Shown: positions 16,009 through 24,933, counted from the first letter of the stretch. The stretch is DNA of 48,782 nt from Oscillospiraceae bacterium (GCA_020025655.1 JAHHRR010000011.1:1-48782), one strand, 5' to 3'. A program made the numbers and translations. Notes: a model not told the origin generated them from the sequence alone.

Positions 16009-18060
16009 TTAAAGTCCTATCATTAAAAGCAGAGGGCTTATTATAAGATCAATAAGCTTGATGCCGATAAAGGGAGTGATTACGCCGCCCAGACCGTAGA
16101 TGAGCATATTGCGTGCAAGCATCTTTTCGGAACTCATGGGGCGGTATTTTACACCCTTCATGGCAAGAGGAATCAGAGCGGGGATTATAAGTGCGTTAAA
16201 GATGAGTGCGGAGAGAATTGCGGAATAAGGAGAGGAAAGGCCCATAATGTTTAAAACTCCGAGCTGGGGTATGGCAGTCATAAACATTGCGGGGATGATT
16301 GCAAAGTACTTTGCAATGTCGTTTGCAATGGAGAAGGTTGTGAGAGAGCCACGGGTGATTAAGAGCTGCTTTCCTATTTCAACTACCTCAAGTATTTTCG
16401 TGGGGTCGCTGTCAAGATCCACCATGTTGGCGGCTTCTTTTGCGGCGGTGGTTCCGGAGTTCATTGCAAGACCTACATTTGCCTGAGCAAGAGCGGGTGC
16501 GTCGTTAGTTCCGTCACCGGTCATGGCAACGATTTTGCCCTGAGCCTGCTCTTTCTTTATAACGTCAATCTTATCCTCTGGCTTGCACTCGGCTACAAAG
16601 CCGTCCACGCCGGCCTCTTCTGCAATGGTTGCAGCGGTGAGAGGATTATCGCCTGTACACATTACGGTTTTAATACCTATGGCACGGAGTCTTTCAAAAC
16701 GCTCTCTCATACCGGGCTTAACGGTGTCTTTAAGATATATAACACCCAGAATCTCATTGTTTCTGCATACAACAAGGGGAGTACCGCCTAATGCGGATAC
16801 GGCTTCAACGTGCTCACGGAGGTCTGCGGGTACTTCGCCGCCGTGCTGCTGTACATAGCTGATGATAGCATCGGATGCGCCTTTGCGGATTGCCGTTCCG
16901 TCGGCAAGATCAAGTCCGCTCATTCTCGACTGGGCGGTAAATTCAAAGAATTCTGCGCCCTGAGGCTGCTCTGTTGTATCGCCCAGCTTTCTTGCGAGGT
17001 CGAGAGTGGACTTTCCCTCGGGGGTATTGTCACCGAAGCAGGTGAGAGCTGCGCAGTGAATGAGCTGTTTAACGTCGGCACCTTCAACGGGTCTGAATTC
17101 GGCTGCAAGACGGTTGCCGAAGGTAATGGTGCCGGTTTTATCGAGAATCATGGTGTCCACATCGCCGCAGGCCTCAACAGCCTTACCGGACATTGCGATG
17201 ACATTGAACTTTGTAACTCTGTCCATGCCGGCAATTCCGATTGCGGAAAGCAGACCGCCGATGGTGGTGGGGATGAGGCAGACCATAAGAGCTATAAGGG
17301 TGGAGGTCTGAAGCTCAACTCCGCTGTAAACACCTATGGGGTAAAGGGTTACTATAACTATAAGAAATATGATTGTGAGAGATACAAGCAGGGTATTAAG
17401 TGCGATTTCGTTGGGGGTCTTTTTTCTGGATGCGCCCTCAACCAGTGAAATCATTCTGTCAAGGAAGGAGTTTCCCGGATCGGAGCTTATCCGGATTTTG
17501 AGCCAGTCGGAAACAACGGTTGTACCGCCGGTTACGGAGCAGAAGTCGCCGCCGTTTTCACGGACAACAGGGGCGGATTCACCGGTAATTGCAGATTCGT
17601 CTACCGATGCAATTCCCTCAATTACCTCGCCGTCACCGGGGATTACCTCGCCCGCTTTTACAAGGACGATATCACCCTTGCGAAGCTCGCTGGAGGACAC
17701 GGTAACAAGGCTGCCGTCCTCTTTTATAAGATGAGCCTCGGTATCCTTCTGCGTCTTTTTCAGACTTGCGGCCTGCGCCTTACCTCGGCCCTCAGCCACG
17801 GACTCGGCAAAGTTTGCAAAGAGAACGGTGATGAAAAGTATTACTGAAACGATGATGTTGTAAACTCTTAAACCCTCGTTGTTGCCTCCGAAGAGGTTGG
17901 GGAAGAATGACAGCAGAAGAGTTACCAGAAATCCTGTCTCTACCACGAACATTACGGGATTTTTCAGCATATATCTGGGATTCAGCTTCTTGAAGCTGTC
18001 CTTTAATGCGTCGAGAAGCATTTCGGGTGTAATGGTTTGTTTTTTAGGATGTTTGCTCAT
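16009..18060 (-). CDS. kdpB: Potassium-transporting P-type ATPase subunit B
   Basis: The protein has 683 residues and is the catalytic subunit. The phosphorylated Asp lies in DKTGTIT (about residue 305); the actuator loop has SAITGESAPV, the nucleotide domain is between, and the hinge motif MTGDGTNDAPALAQANVG is intact. It hydrolyses ATP in the cytosol and drives potassium through KdpA. AGGAGG precedes ATG, 15 bases after the kdpA stop. Length and motifs match functional KdpB; nothing unusual is seen. Confidence 0.95.
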   Translation of the reverse strand: MSKHPKKQTITPEMLLDALKDSFKKLNPRYMLKNPVMFVVETGFLVTLLLSFFPNLFGGNNEGLRVYNIIVSVILFITVLFANFAESVAEGRGKAQAASLKKTQKDTEAHLIKEDGSLVTVSSSELRKGDIVLVKAGEVIPGDGEVIEGIASVDESAITGESAPVVRENGGDFCSVTGGTTVVSDWLKIRISSDPGNSFLDRMISLVEGASRKKTPNEIALNTLLVSLTIIFLIVIVTLYPIGVYSGVELQTSTLIALMVCLIPTTIGGLLSAIGIAGMDRVTKFNVIAMSGKAVEACGDVDTMILDKTGTITFGNRLAAEFRPVEGADVKQLIHCAALTCFGDNTPEGKSTLDLARKLGDTTEQPQGAEFFEFTAQSRMSGLDLADGTAIRKGASDAIISYVQQHGGEVPADLREHVEAVSALGGTPLVVCRNNEILGVIYLKDTVKPGMRERFERLRAIGIKTVMCTGDNPLTAATIAEEAGVDGFVAECKPEDKIDVIKKEQAQGKIVAMTGDGTNDAPALAQANVGLAMNSGTTAAKEAANMVDLDSDPTKILEVVEIGKQLLITRGSLTTFSIANDIAKYFAIIPAMFMTAIPQLGVLNIMGLSSPYSAILSALIFNALIIPALIPLAMKGVKYRPMSSEKMLARNMLIYGLGGVITPFIGIKLIDLIISPLLLMIGL

Positions 18061-18075
18061 GTAAAACTGCCTCCT

Positions 18076-19833
18076 TTAAGCCCAAAGAGTCAGATGCTCG
18101 GCCACGGGGCCAAGTGCCAGTGCCGGGAAGAATGTCAGGGCTGCAAAGATGTAAACGATAAATACAAGAATGACTGCAAAACCGGCGGTGCTGGTTTTTA
18201 ATGTGCCGGCAGATTCACCGACATAGTTTTTCTTCATAAGAGAACCTACGATTGCAAGCTGGATAACTATTGAAAGGTAGCGGCCGAAGAACATTGCAAG
18301 GCCGGTAGTTACATTCCAGAAAAGACTGTTGTCCGCAAGACCCTCAAAGCCGGAGCCGTTATTGGCGGCAGAGGATGCAAATTCATAAAGAACCTGACTC
18401 AAACCGTGAAATCCGGGATTTGTGATTCCGGCAAGACCTGCGGTGGTTGATACTGCAATAGCGGAGAAGGTGAGTATAAGGAAGGGGTGGATAATGATGC
18501 AAAGTGCGGTAAGCTTCATTTCACGGCCTTCAATCTTTCTGCCCAGATATTCAGGGGTTCTGCCGACCATAAGGCCGCATATAAAGACTGCAAGAATGGC
18601 GTAGAGAATCATGTTCATAAGTCCCACACCCTTGCCGCCGAACACAACATTCAGCATCATATGAAGCAGAGGCACAAGACCGCCCAGAGGAGTCAGGGTA
18701 TCGTGCATATTGTTGACGGTTCCTGTTGTAAAGGAAGTGGTAACTGTCGTAAAGAGTGAGGAAAGACCGACACCGAAGCGTGCCTCCTTGCCCTCCATGC
18801 TGCCCATGGACTGATTAAGACCTACCTCGGCAAGAGCGGGGTTGCCCTGACTTTCGGCCCGGTAGCAGAGGAAAAGACCGATGAGGAAAAGAATGCTCAT
18901 GGCAAGGAAAATGCTGCGGCCCTCACGGCCGAAGATTTTTGCGGTGATGCCTTCCTTTTTGGTGCTTAACTGTTCGGAGGAGACTGCGGAAAGTCTCTTT
19001 CTCCTCTCATCTGCGGCCATTTTACCGAAGGCAATTACACAGGCGCCGGGGAGGAGCATCATTGAGTACATTTCGATAAGGTTTGTAAGTACGGTGGGGT
19101 TTTCGATAGGAGTTGAGGAGTTGGCTCCAAGGAAGCCGCCGCCGTTTGTACCTAAGTGCTTTATTATCTCGAGGGCGGCAACAGGGCCTGTTGCGATTAC
19201 CTGCTTTGTTCCCTCCAGAGTATCAACGAGAATGTTGCTGTTGAGGTTTTGGGGTACACCCTGCCATACCAGAAGCAGACCACCTGCAAGAGAGAAGGGA
19301 AGAAGAATTCTTGTGGTAATGCGTACAAGGTCACGATAGAAGTTGCCGACGGAGGTGGCTGAGTGACCGGTAAGACCTCTTATAAATGCTGCGCAGGCGG
19401 CATAGCCGCTGGCTGCGGAGACAAACATCATAAATGTGATGACCAGCATCTGACTTAAATAGGAAAGACCGCTTTCACCGGAGTAGTGCTGAAGGTTGGT
19501 GTTGGTCATAAAGCTTATGATGGTGTTAAAGCTTAAATCAGCCGGCATGGAGCCGATATTGTTGGGATTAAAGAAGAGAAGCTGCTGAAGCCTTAATACG
19601 ATATACCCCAGAACCATCATAACTGTGTTTGTAACGATAAGGGCGGCTGCGTACTGCTTCCAGTTCATATCTTTTCGGGAATCTGTAAATGACAGCTTGT
19701 AGATCACTCCGTCCAGCTTATCGAACACTACATCACCGGCGGTGTGCTTCTCGGCGAGGATGTGGTATAGATAAGTTCCCACCGGAATCAGCATTATCAG
19801 ATAGATGATAAGAGACACTATAATCTGAAACAT
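18076..19833 (-). CDS. kdpA: Potassium-transporting ATPase subunit A (ion channel-like subunit)
   Basis: The protein has 585 residues and about ten membrane helices. It has four selectivity-filter-type loops, visible as TNTNLQHYSGE, GTNGGGFLGANSSTP, TVTTSFTTGTVNNMHD and SSAANNGSGFEG. It binds potassium and forms the translocation path. The start lies 18 bases beyond the kdpF stop codon; the ribosome binding site AAGGGGG overlaps the end of kdpF, so coupling is likely. All filter loops look intact. Confidence 0.95.
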   Translation of the reverse strand: MFQIIVSLIIYLIMLIPVGTYLYHILAEKHTAGDVVFDKLDGVIYKLSFTDSRKDMNWKQYAAALIVTNTVMMVLGYIVLRLQQLLFFNPNNIGSMPADLSFNTIISFMTNTNLQHYSGESGLSYLSQMLVITFMMFVSAASGYAACAAFIRGLTGHSATSVGNFYRDLVRITTRILLPFSLAGGLLLVWQGVPQNLNSNILVDTLEGTKQVIATGPVAALEIIKHLGTNGGGFLGANSSTPIENPTVLTNLIEMYSMMLLPGACVIAFGKMAADERRKRLSAVSSEQLSTKKEGITAKIFGREGRSIFLAMSILFLIGLFLCYRAESQGNPALAEVGLNQSMGSMEGKEARFGVGLSSLFTTVTTSFTTGTVNNMHDTLTPLGGLVPLLHMMLNVVFGGKGVGLMNMILYAILAVFICGLMVGRTPEYLGRKIEGREMKLTALCIIIHPFLILTFSAIAVSTTAGLAGITNPGFHGLSQVLYEFASSAANNGSGFEGLADNSLFWNVTTGLAMFFGRYLSIVIQLAIVGSLMKKNYVGESAGTLKTSTAGFAVILVFIVYIFAALTFFPALALGPVAEHLTLWA

Positions 19834-19851
19834 TTTATAAGCCCCCTTCTA

Positions 19852-19929
19852 TCAGAATTTTTCGGGGTTGACCAGTGCGTAAACCAGATATGCACCCAGC
19901 CCCAAAGCAAGAACCAGTAAATAAATCAT
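19852..19929 (-). CDS. kdpF: KdpF, 25-residue stabilising membrane peptide
   Basis: This reading frame encodes a single hydrophobic helix followed by VNPEKF and a stop. The arrangement of one helix, Tyr/Val-rich, ending in a NPE(K/R)F-type motif just before kdpA, is characteristic of KdpF, which stabilises the KdpABC complex in E. coli. GGAGGA lies 7-8 bases upstream of ATG. It is too short for most automatic gene finders. Confidence 0.85.
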   Translation of the reverse strand: MIYLLVLALGLGAYLVYALVNPEKF

Positions 19930-19957
19930 AATAAATCCTCCAATTTAAGCTTTACTG

Positions 19958-20050
19958 CTATGAATCTATCTGGTGACTGCACCAGTAAAGCAGAAGCCCC
20001 ACAAGGCCGACAGAGCCGGCGAAAATGCCAAGCATTATTAAATCAGGCAA
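19958..20050 (-). CDS. Small single-helix membrane protein upstream of kdpF
   Basis: A 30-residue frame starts with TTG at 20050, nine bases after GGGAGGTG, a very strong ribosome binding site; an in-frame ATG lies at 20035. The peptide has one hydrophobic helix (LGIFAGSVGLVGLLLYW) and a polar end CSHQIDS. It lies 28 bases before kdpF on the same strand. The Clostridium acetobutylicum kdp operon is described with two small leading genes, kdpZ and kdpY; this may be a counterpart, but I cannot align them here. Translation is inferred from the ribosome binding site and location. Confidence 0.55.
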   Translation of the reverse strand: MPDLIMLGIFAGSVGLVGLLLYWCSHQIDS

Positions 20051-20143
20051 TTTGTATCTCACCTCCCGGTGGAATGTAGATTAACACTGCTGCTGTGAAG
20101 AGGGTCTAAGCAGAAACCGGGCAATATAAGGAAACCGTTAATG

Positions 20144-20326
20144 TCATATTAACCCCAGCAGCAGACAGGCGGGATAAACCAGTGCCAGCGTGAAGCATGA
20201 CACTGCCAGAAAAGCGCTCAGGGGCAGGCCTGCAAACAAAAACAGAAATGCGGCCAAGGGATGATGAGACAGAAAGCAGGCGAGCTTTACTTCAAAAGTG
20301 TGTTTCAGTAAATGAGTACGGAACAT
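20144..20326 (-). CDS. Small two-helix membrane protein at the head of the kdp operon
   Basis: The 60-residue frame has a basic N-terminus followed by two hydrophobic helices (about residues 24-38 and 40-58, joined by a short Gly/Leu/Pro turn). AGAGGG lies about nine bases upstream of ATG. It is on the kdp strand, 93 bases before the 30-residue ORF, and may correspond to the small leading protein (KdpZ/KdpY) known from C. acetobutylicum. It could act as a membrane regulator or extra subunit; the function is unknown and its reality rests on composition, position and a moderate ribosome binding site. Confidence 0.5.
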   Translation of the reverse strand: MFRTHLLKHTFEVKLACFLSHHPLAAFLFLFAGLPLSAFLAVSCFTLALVYPACLLLGLI

Positions 20327-20351
20327 GGCTGAATCCCTCTTTTCATCTATG

Positions 20352-20370
20352 ATTCTATTCCTGATAGAAT
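20352..20370. promoter_or_regulatory. Inverted repeat upstream of the kdp operon, possible operator
   Basis: ATTCTAT (20352-20358) and ATAGAAT (20364-20370) form a perfect dyad with a five-base centre, 26 bases upstream of the first small kdp ORF. It may be a KdpE binding site or part of the promoter; E. coli KdpE sites are AT-rich, but no direct match can be claimed. Confidence 0.4.
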
Positions 20371-20440
20371 AAAATCGGGCGTAAGCAGAGTGGAGGAAAG
20401 ATAAATAAATCGTTAATTGACTGGCAATGAGGGGAAAATA

Positions 20441-20470
20441 AAAAAGCTCCTGCCGAAGCAGGAGCCTTTT
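20441..20470 (-). terminator. Terminator downstream of brnQ (second of two)
   Basis: On the minus strand GCTCCTGC-TTCG-GCAGGAGC with the stable TTCG loop is followed by six T. Confidence 0.85.
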
Positions 20471-20492
20471 ATATGAGAAAATGCAGAAAATA

Positions 20493-20518
20493 AGCCCTCA
20501 CATATAAATGTGAGGGCT
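20493..20518 (-). terminator. Terminator downstream of brnQ (first of two)
   Basis: AGCCCTCACAT and ATGTGAGGGCT pair perfectly around ATAA; the minus strand continues TATTTTC. It lies directly after the brnQ stop codon. Confidence 0.8.
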
Positions 20519-20527
20519 AGTTTAAGA

Positions 20528-21796
20528 TTATTCAGCTTTTTTGCGGATCAGGAAACCAAATGCTGCGCATATAAGTGACGGGAGCACCCAGCCGAAACCG
20601 TAATTCTGCAGAGGCAGATATGCAAGGAAACCGAAAGGAGCACCATAGCCTTTAAGCACATTCATAAGGCTCAGAATGCAGGCACAAAGCGCACCGAGAC
20701 GGAATACCCAGTCGTTCTTAATCCAGCGGTCAAAGAATGACAGGAAAATTATCATAAGAGTAGGCGGGTAGACAACTTCCAGAATAGGAGCTGCAATGGA
20801 AATGATCTGGTTAAGACCCACGTTTGAAACTACGCTGGAAAATACACATACTAAGAGTACAAGCCAGATGTATTTTACTGTACCGCCTGTAAGGGTGGAG
20901 AAATAATCTGCACAGCAGCTTACAAGAGCAACTGCTGTTGTGATGCAGGCCAGCGCAACTACAATGGCAAAGATTATCATTCCGGCCTGACCGAGAAGTT
21001 CCTTAACAATGGTAGTAACAAGGAATGTACGGTCAACAGAGAGGTCAAACATACCGGAAGCGGTAACGCCCAGATAGGTAAGACCGAGGTAAATGAGCAT
21101 CAGGATTACGCCGGCCACAAGACCCGAGCCGCCGATAATGAAGTTCTGCTCTTTAATAGTAGTATAGCCCTTGTCATTGACGTTTTTAGCGATAAGAATA
21201 CCGAAGATAACGATAGCCAGAACGTCCATTGTCTGATAACCGGCGCTTATGCCTGTAAAGGGTACGTTATCAACAAGTACCTGCTCAGGAACAGAGCCGA
21301 TAGGACTAATTACACCTTTTACAATAAGAATGATCAGGCCCAGAATAAGTGTGGGAGTGAGCATCTTTCCGATGATATCAACTACTGCTTTCTGCTTAGC
21401 GCACAGAAGAGCAACTATTGCAAAGAAGCATACAGAGAAGATAACGGGATTTACATTGGGGAAAAGCGGAAGAATGGACATCTCAAAGGTGCTGGCGGCA
21501 GTTCTGGGGATGCCGAGCATAGGTCCTATACAGAGAATTATTACGCAGATTAGCATTTCGGAGGCAAAGCCGCCCAGATGCATAGTGATGTTCCTGTGAC
21601 CGCCGCAGCGCTGAATAGCGAAGAGGCAGACAAGGGCAAGACCGATATCTGCTATGTAATAGTAGAGAAAGCCCTGAACCCATTCAGAACCGCATCCCAG
21701 ACCGAGGTATGGAGGGAATATTACGTTTCCGGCACCGAAAAGCATTGAAAACAGGGCAAAGCCAATAATTAGTATGTTTCGTAAGGACCGCTGCAT
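20528..21796 (-). CDS. brnQ: Branched-chain amino acid carrier, LIVCS family (BrnQ)
   Basis: The protein has 422 residues and about 12 membrane helices. The N-terminal block FALFSMLFGAGNVIFPPYLG is the hallmark of the LIVCS family of cation-coupled transporters for leucine, isoleucine and valine. It acts in the cytoplasmic membrane, driven by sodium or proton gradient. GGAGG lies six bases before ATG. It is a monocistronic unit with two tandem terminators. Family assignment is secure; the coupling ion is not visible. Confidence 0.9.
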   Translation of the reverse strand: MQRSLRNILIIGFALFSMLFGAGNVIFPPYLGLGCGSEWVQGFLYYYIADIGLALVCLFAIQRCGGHRNITMHLGGFASEMLICVIILCIGPMLGIPRTAASTFEMSILPLFPNVNPVIFSVCFFAIVALLCAKQKAVVDIIGKMLTPTLILGLIILIVKGVISPIGSVPEQVLVDNVPFTGISAGYQTMDVLAIVIFGILIAKNVNDKGYTTIKEQNFIIGGSGLVAGVILMLIYLGLTYLGVTASGMFDLSVDRTFLVTTIVKELLGQAGMIIFAIVVALACITTAVALVSCCADYFSTLTGGTVKYIWLVLLVCVFSSVVSNVGLNQIISIAAPILEVVYPPTLMIIFLSFFDRWIKNDWVFRLGALCACILSLMNVLKGYGAPFGFLAYLPLQNYGFGWVLPSLICAAFGFLIRKKAE

Positions 21797-21998
21797 GAGA
21801 GGGCCTCCTTCCTTAATGATAGAAAATGTATATTTCGACCATTATATACATAATATATGAAAAAGTCCAGTGGAATTTTAAATAAATACAAATTATTTTT
21901 AAATAATCAGCTATATTTTAAAGCAGGGGATTTCAGAATAAATCACCTATATTTACAGATACTAGAATTACATCAATAACCAGAGGAGATTTAATATA

Positions 21999-22541
21999 AT
22001 GAAAGCAACAGGAATTGTGCGTAGAATAGATGATCTGGGAAGAGTTGTGATCCCGAAGGAAATAAGAAGAACCATGCGTATTCGTGAAGGCGACCCGCTT
22101 GAGATTTTTACAGACAGAGACGGCGAGCTTATATTCAAAAAATATTCTCCCATAGGTGAGCTTACGGAGTTCTCCTCTCAAATCTGCGAAAGCCTTAGAA
22201 AGTCCGTAAAGGGAACTGCTGCCGTCTGCGACAGAGACAGCATCATATCTGCGGCAGGTCCCGGCAGAAAGGACATTCAGGAAAAGGCAGTAAGTCCTCA
22301 GGTCAATAAGCTTATGGAGGGCCGTACCTCATACTGCCGCAGAAAAGGAGAGAGCGGAATACCTGTTACAGCAGGTGATGACCAGTACAGTATTGCGGCT
22401 GCCTGCCCTGTAATTTCTCAGGGGGATATTATGGGCTGTGTTCTTATTATAAATAACAGAGACTGTAATGAGGGGACGGAAACAGAGCTGAAGCTTACAG
22501 AAACAATGGCTTCTTTTCTGGGCCGTCAGATGGAAGACTGA
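21999..22541 (+). CDS. spoVT: Stage V sporulation protein T (AbrB plus GAF-like domain)
   Basis: The protein has 180 residues, nearly the 178 of B. subtilis SpoVT. Residues 1-50 form an AbrB swapped-hairpin DNA-binding domain (ATGIVRRIDDLGRVVIPKEI), and residues 55-178 a GAF-like domain that in SpoVT senses an unknown forespore signal. In B. subtilis it tunes SigG-dependent genes late in spore formation. GAGGAG precedes ATG. Its presence supports a spore-forming lineage. It stands alone with a terminator behind it. Confidence 0.92.
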   Translation: MKATGIVRRIDDLGRVVIPKEIRRTMRIREGDPLEIFTDRDGELIFKKYSPIGELTEFSSQICESLRKSVKGTAAVCDRDSIISAAGPGRKDIQEKAVSPQVNKLMEGRTSYCRRKGESGIPVTAGDDQYSIAAACPVISQGDIMGCVLIINNRDCNEGTETELKLTETMASFLGRQMED

Positions 22542-22545
22542 GAAG

Positions 22546-22572
22546 AAAGCGCACATAAAGTGCGCTTTTTTT
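22546..22572 (+). terminator. Terminator of spoVT
   Basis: AAAGCGCAC and GTGCGCTTT pair around ATAAA, followed by seven T in total. Confidence 0.9.
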
Positions 22573-22683
22573 AATTCCCTTTTTCAGACAGGAATTACAG
22601 ATTGAAAAAAATCGCCCAAAATGGTACTATAATATAAAAATACGAAAGAAACGGTATATTTCAGCATTCAGAAAGGAAATAAA

Positions 22684-23952
22684 ATGAATATAGACAGAGA
22701 AGATAGATTCGCTGCAATTCTTGAAAAAGAACTTGTCCCTGCTCTGGGCTGCACAGAACCTATTGCTCTTGCCTATGCGGCGGCAAAGGTGAGAGATGTT
22801 CTGGGTGTATTTCCGGAGCGTATGGAGGTCTATTGCAGCGGAAATATAGTTAAAAATGTAAAGGGCGTCACCATCCCTAATTCCGGCGGACTTATAGGAA
22901 TAGATATGGCGGTTATTCTTGGTGCAGTCGGAGGCAATGCCAATGAGGAGCTGAAGGTTCTGGAAAGTGTGCGTCCGGAGGACATAGAGCGCACCAAAGA
23001 ACTGGCAGCGTCGGATTTCCTTACCTGCAAGCTTAAAGAGGGCGTTGCAAACTTATACATAGACACTTTCGCCTATGCGGACGGACACAGCGCACAGGTC
23101 ACAATCGTTAACCGTCACACCCTCATTACACGGATTGTCAGGGACGGAGAGACTTTATTCAGTAAGGATCCGGTGGAAAAGAAAGAGGATCTTGCACTTG
23201 ACGGCATGAATATAGAATCTATTCTGGAATTTGCCGATACTGTGGATATAGCGAAAGTAAAGGCTCCGCTTGACCGCCAGATTGAGGCCAACACAGCAAT
23301 AGCAGCTGAGGGATTGAAAAATTCCTATGGCGCACAGGTTGGAAAAACTCTTATTGAGGTTTACGGAGATGATGTGAGAGTCAGAGCCAGAGCAAAAGCT
23401 GCTGCGGGCTCGGATGCAAGAATGAACGGATGTTCTATGCCGGTCATCATAAATTCAGGAAGCGGAAATCAGGGAATTACGGTTTCCCTGCCTGTAATTG
23501 AGTTTGCAAAAGAGTGGAATTTAGGACAGGAAAAGCTGTACAGAGCGCTGGTCGTTTCAAACCTTGTCTCCATTTATCATAAGCATTATATAGGAAGCCT
23601 ATCCGCATTCTGCGGTGCAGTTACTGCCGCCTGCGGAGCGGGAGCCGGCATTACCTACCTTGCCGGAGGAGACTATAAGGCAGTCTGCCGCACAATCGTA
23701 AATACTGTGGCAAATGTGGGCGGTATTATCTGCGACGGGGCAAAATCCTCATGTGCTGCAAAAATTGCATCTGCTGTGGATGCGGCAATTCTGGGCCATG
23801 AGCTGAGCATGAAGGGCCTTGCCTTTAAACCCGGCGAGGGAATTGTATGCAGCGATATTGAGGATACTATCCGCAGTGCCGGATATGTGGGCAGAGTTGG
23901 TATGAAGAGTACGGATGTTGAGATATTGAATCTCATGCTCGAAAAGCACTGA
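22684..23952 (+). CDS. cyuA: L-cysteine desulfidase (UPF0597/CyuA family)
   Basis: The protein has 422 residues. The signature GCTEPIALAYAAAK at residues 22-35 and NSGGLIGIDMAVILGA belong to the UPF0597 family of iron-sulfur L-cysteine desulfidases. The conserved cysteines include Cys-23 and later ones in CGAVTAACGAGAG and ICDGAKSSCAAK. The enzyme splits cysteine into sulfide, ammonia and pyruvate, an anaerobic cysteine degradation route. AAAGGAAAT lies before ATG, and a TATAAT (22628-22633) about 50 bases upstream may be the -10 box. No cysteine transporter is adjacent. Family assignment is good; substrate is by family precedent. Confidence 0.85.
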   Translation: MNIDREDRFAAILEKELVPALGCTEPIALAYAAAKVRDVLGVFPERMEVYCSGNIVKNVKGVTIPNSGGLIGIDMAVILGAVGGNANEELKVLESVRPEDIERTKELAASDFLTCKLKEGVANLYIDTFAYADGHSAQVTIVNRHTLITRIVRDGETLFSKDPVEKKEDLALDGMNIESILEFADTVDIAKVKAPLDRQIEANTAIAAEGLKNSYGAQVGKTLIEVYGDDVRVRARAKAAAGSDARMNGCSMPVIINSGSGNQGITVSLPVIEFAKEWNLGQEKLYRALVVSNLVSIYHKHYIGSLSAFCGAVTAACGAGAGITYLAGGDYKAVCRTIVNTVANVGGIICDGAKSSCAAKIASAVDAAILGHELSMKGLAFKPGEGIVCSDIEDTIRSAGYVGRVGMKSTDVEILNLMLEKH

Positions 23953-24018
23953 GAGCTGTGCGAGGTTATGCACCGAGGCAGACAGCGTGCAGATTTTTAG
24001 TAAAATAATAAAAAACAG

Positions 24019-24061
24019 AAACAGCGGACAGAAATATTTCATTCTCTGCCCGCTGTTTTTT
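24019..24061 (+). terminator. Terminator of the cysteine desulfidase gene
   Basis: AAACAGCGG (24019-24027) pairs with CCGCTGTTT (24050-24058), extended by CAGA/TCTG inside, followed by six T in all. Confidence 0.85.
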
Positions 24062-24200
24062 GTCTTGATATCAATAATTTTTCAGCAAAGGGGAAATTCA
24101 TTTAAACATTGAAGCTGCAAGTTATAAACATATTTTAAAGAGTGTCATAAAGTTGACAAATCCTACAAAAACAACAGTCAAAAATAGTAAAACTTCTCTA
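24062..24200. other. Intergenic AT-rich sequence, nothing identified
   Basis: The gene-free stretch from 23953 to 24294 holds the desulfidase terminator at its left and the tetR promoter and operator at its right. Between them I see no ORF with a ribosome binding site and no clear structure. Confidence 0.5.
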
Positions 24201-24229
24201 TTGCCCTTTTACAGCGAATGTTATATACT
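24201..24229 (+). promoter_or_regulatory. SigA-type promoter of the tetR gene
   Basis: TTGCCC (24201-24206), a 17-base spacer and TATACT (24224-24229) form a vegetative promoter just before an operator-like dyad. Confidence 0.75.
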
Positions 24230-24234
24230 CTGTT

Positions 24235-24251
24235 TGTCAGTAAGACTGACA
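24235..24251. promoter_or_regulatory. Operator-like palindrome, probable TetR binding site
   Basis: TGTCAGT-AAG-ACTGACA is a perfect 7-3-7 inverted repeat starting six bases after the -10 box. This position, over the expected transcription start, is typical of an autoregulatory TetR operator. Confidence 0.7.
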
Positions 24252-24294
24252 GTAATTTAACAGGCTGAAAAGGCTTAGCCTTTTGGAGGAAACA

Positions 24295-24933
24295 ATGTCT
24301 CAGGGTGATTTGAGAAAACGAAATATGGAGCTGGTTATTCGGAAGGCACTGGGCTGCTTTATCGAACAGGGAATTGAGAAAACGAAAGTCAGCCAGATAG
24401 CTGAGAAGGCAGGACTTACCGAGCGCTCGATTTTCCGATATTTTGACACAAAAGCCGATCTGGTTCTGGCGGCTTCCTATTTATACTGGAATCTGGTTCT
24501 GGAGTATATAGACCAGCAGCTGCCGGCAGAGGACAGGGAAAAGATGACAGGCCTTGAGGAAATCTCTCATCTGCTTGTCTGCTATTCAAACCTGTTTTTT
24601 GATGACCCGAAGGGGCTGCGCTTTACTCTTGACGCAGAGCTTATGCTCAATGCCGCAGGCAAAAATCCGGAACACAGAAATCAGCCGCCCGAGCCCTATG
24701 AAACCTCCAACGGTCAGGTTGCACGGGCAATAAGAAAGGGACTTGCTGACGGTTCCATTCCTTCGGATGTGGATGTAAAGGAGCTTTATTACAACTCCTA
24801 CGACACGATTCTCGGAATTATGCAGCGTCTTTCAATCGGCGCTACCCCAAGCGGCTCTGAGCTTGATTATAAAAAGCGCATGAAGAGCATAAGTGATATG
24901 TTTGTACGGGCATTCAGCGGATACCGTATATAA
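24295..24933 (+). CDS. TetR family transcriptional regulator
   Basis: The protein has 212 residues. The N-terminal TetR helix-turn-helix is clear (VSQIAEKAGLTERSIFRYFDTKADL, about residues 33-57); the helical C-terminal ligand domain is not recognisably close to any characterised member. The ATG at 24295 follows GGAGGAAACA; a TTG upstream lies within that site. It is preceded by a promoter and a perfect dyad, suggesting autoregulation, and is followed 113 bases later by the dehydratase genes, which it may control, possibly in response to an acyl-CoA or the hydroxy acid. Confidence 0.85.
   Translation: MSQGDLRKRNMELVIRKALGCFIEQGIEKTKVSQIAEKAGLTERSIFRYFDTKADLVLAASYLYWNLVLEYIDQQLPAEDREKMTGLEEISHLLVCYSNLFFDDPKGLRFTLDAELMLNAAGKNPEHRNQPPEPYETSNGQVARAIRKGLADGSIPSDVDVKELYYNSYDTILGIMQRLSIGATPSGSELDYKKRMKSISDMFVRAFSGYRI

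Noticed and set aside
16810..17448. 212-codon plus-strand frame inside kdpB
   Set aside because: It lies within the conserved nucleotide domain of kdpB and resembles no family.
20371..20440. Possible cyclic di-AMP riboswitch upstream of kdp
   Set aside because: The region between the kdp head and the brnQ terminators is too short and lacks the conserved ydaO motif pieces.
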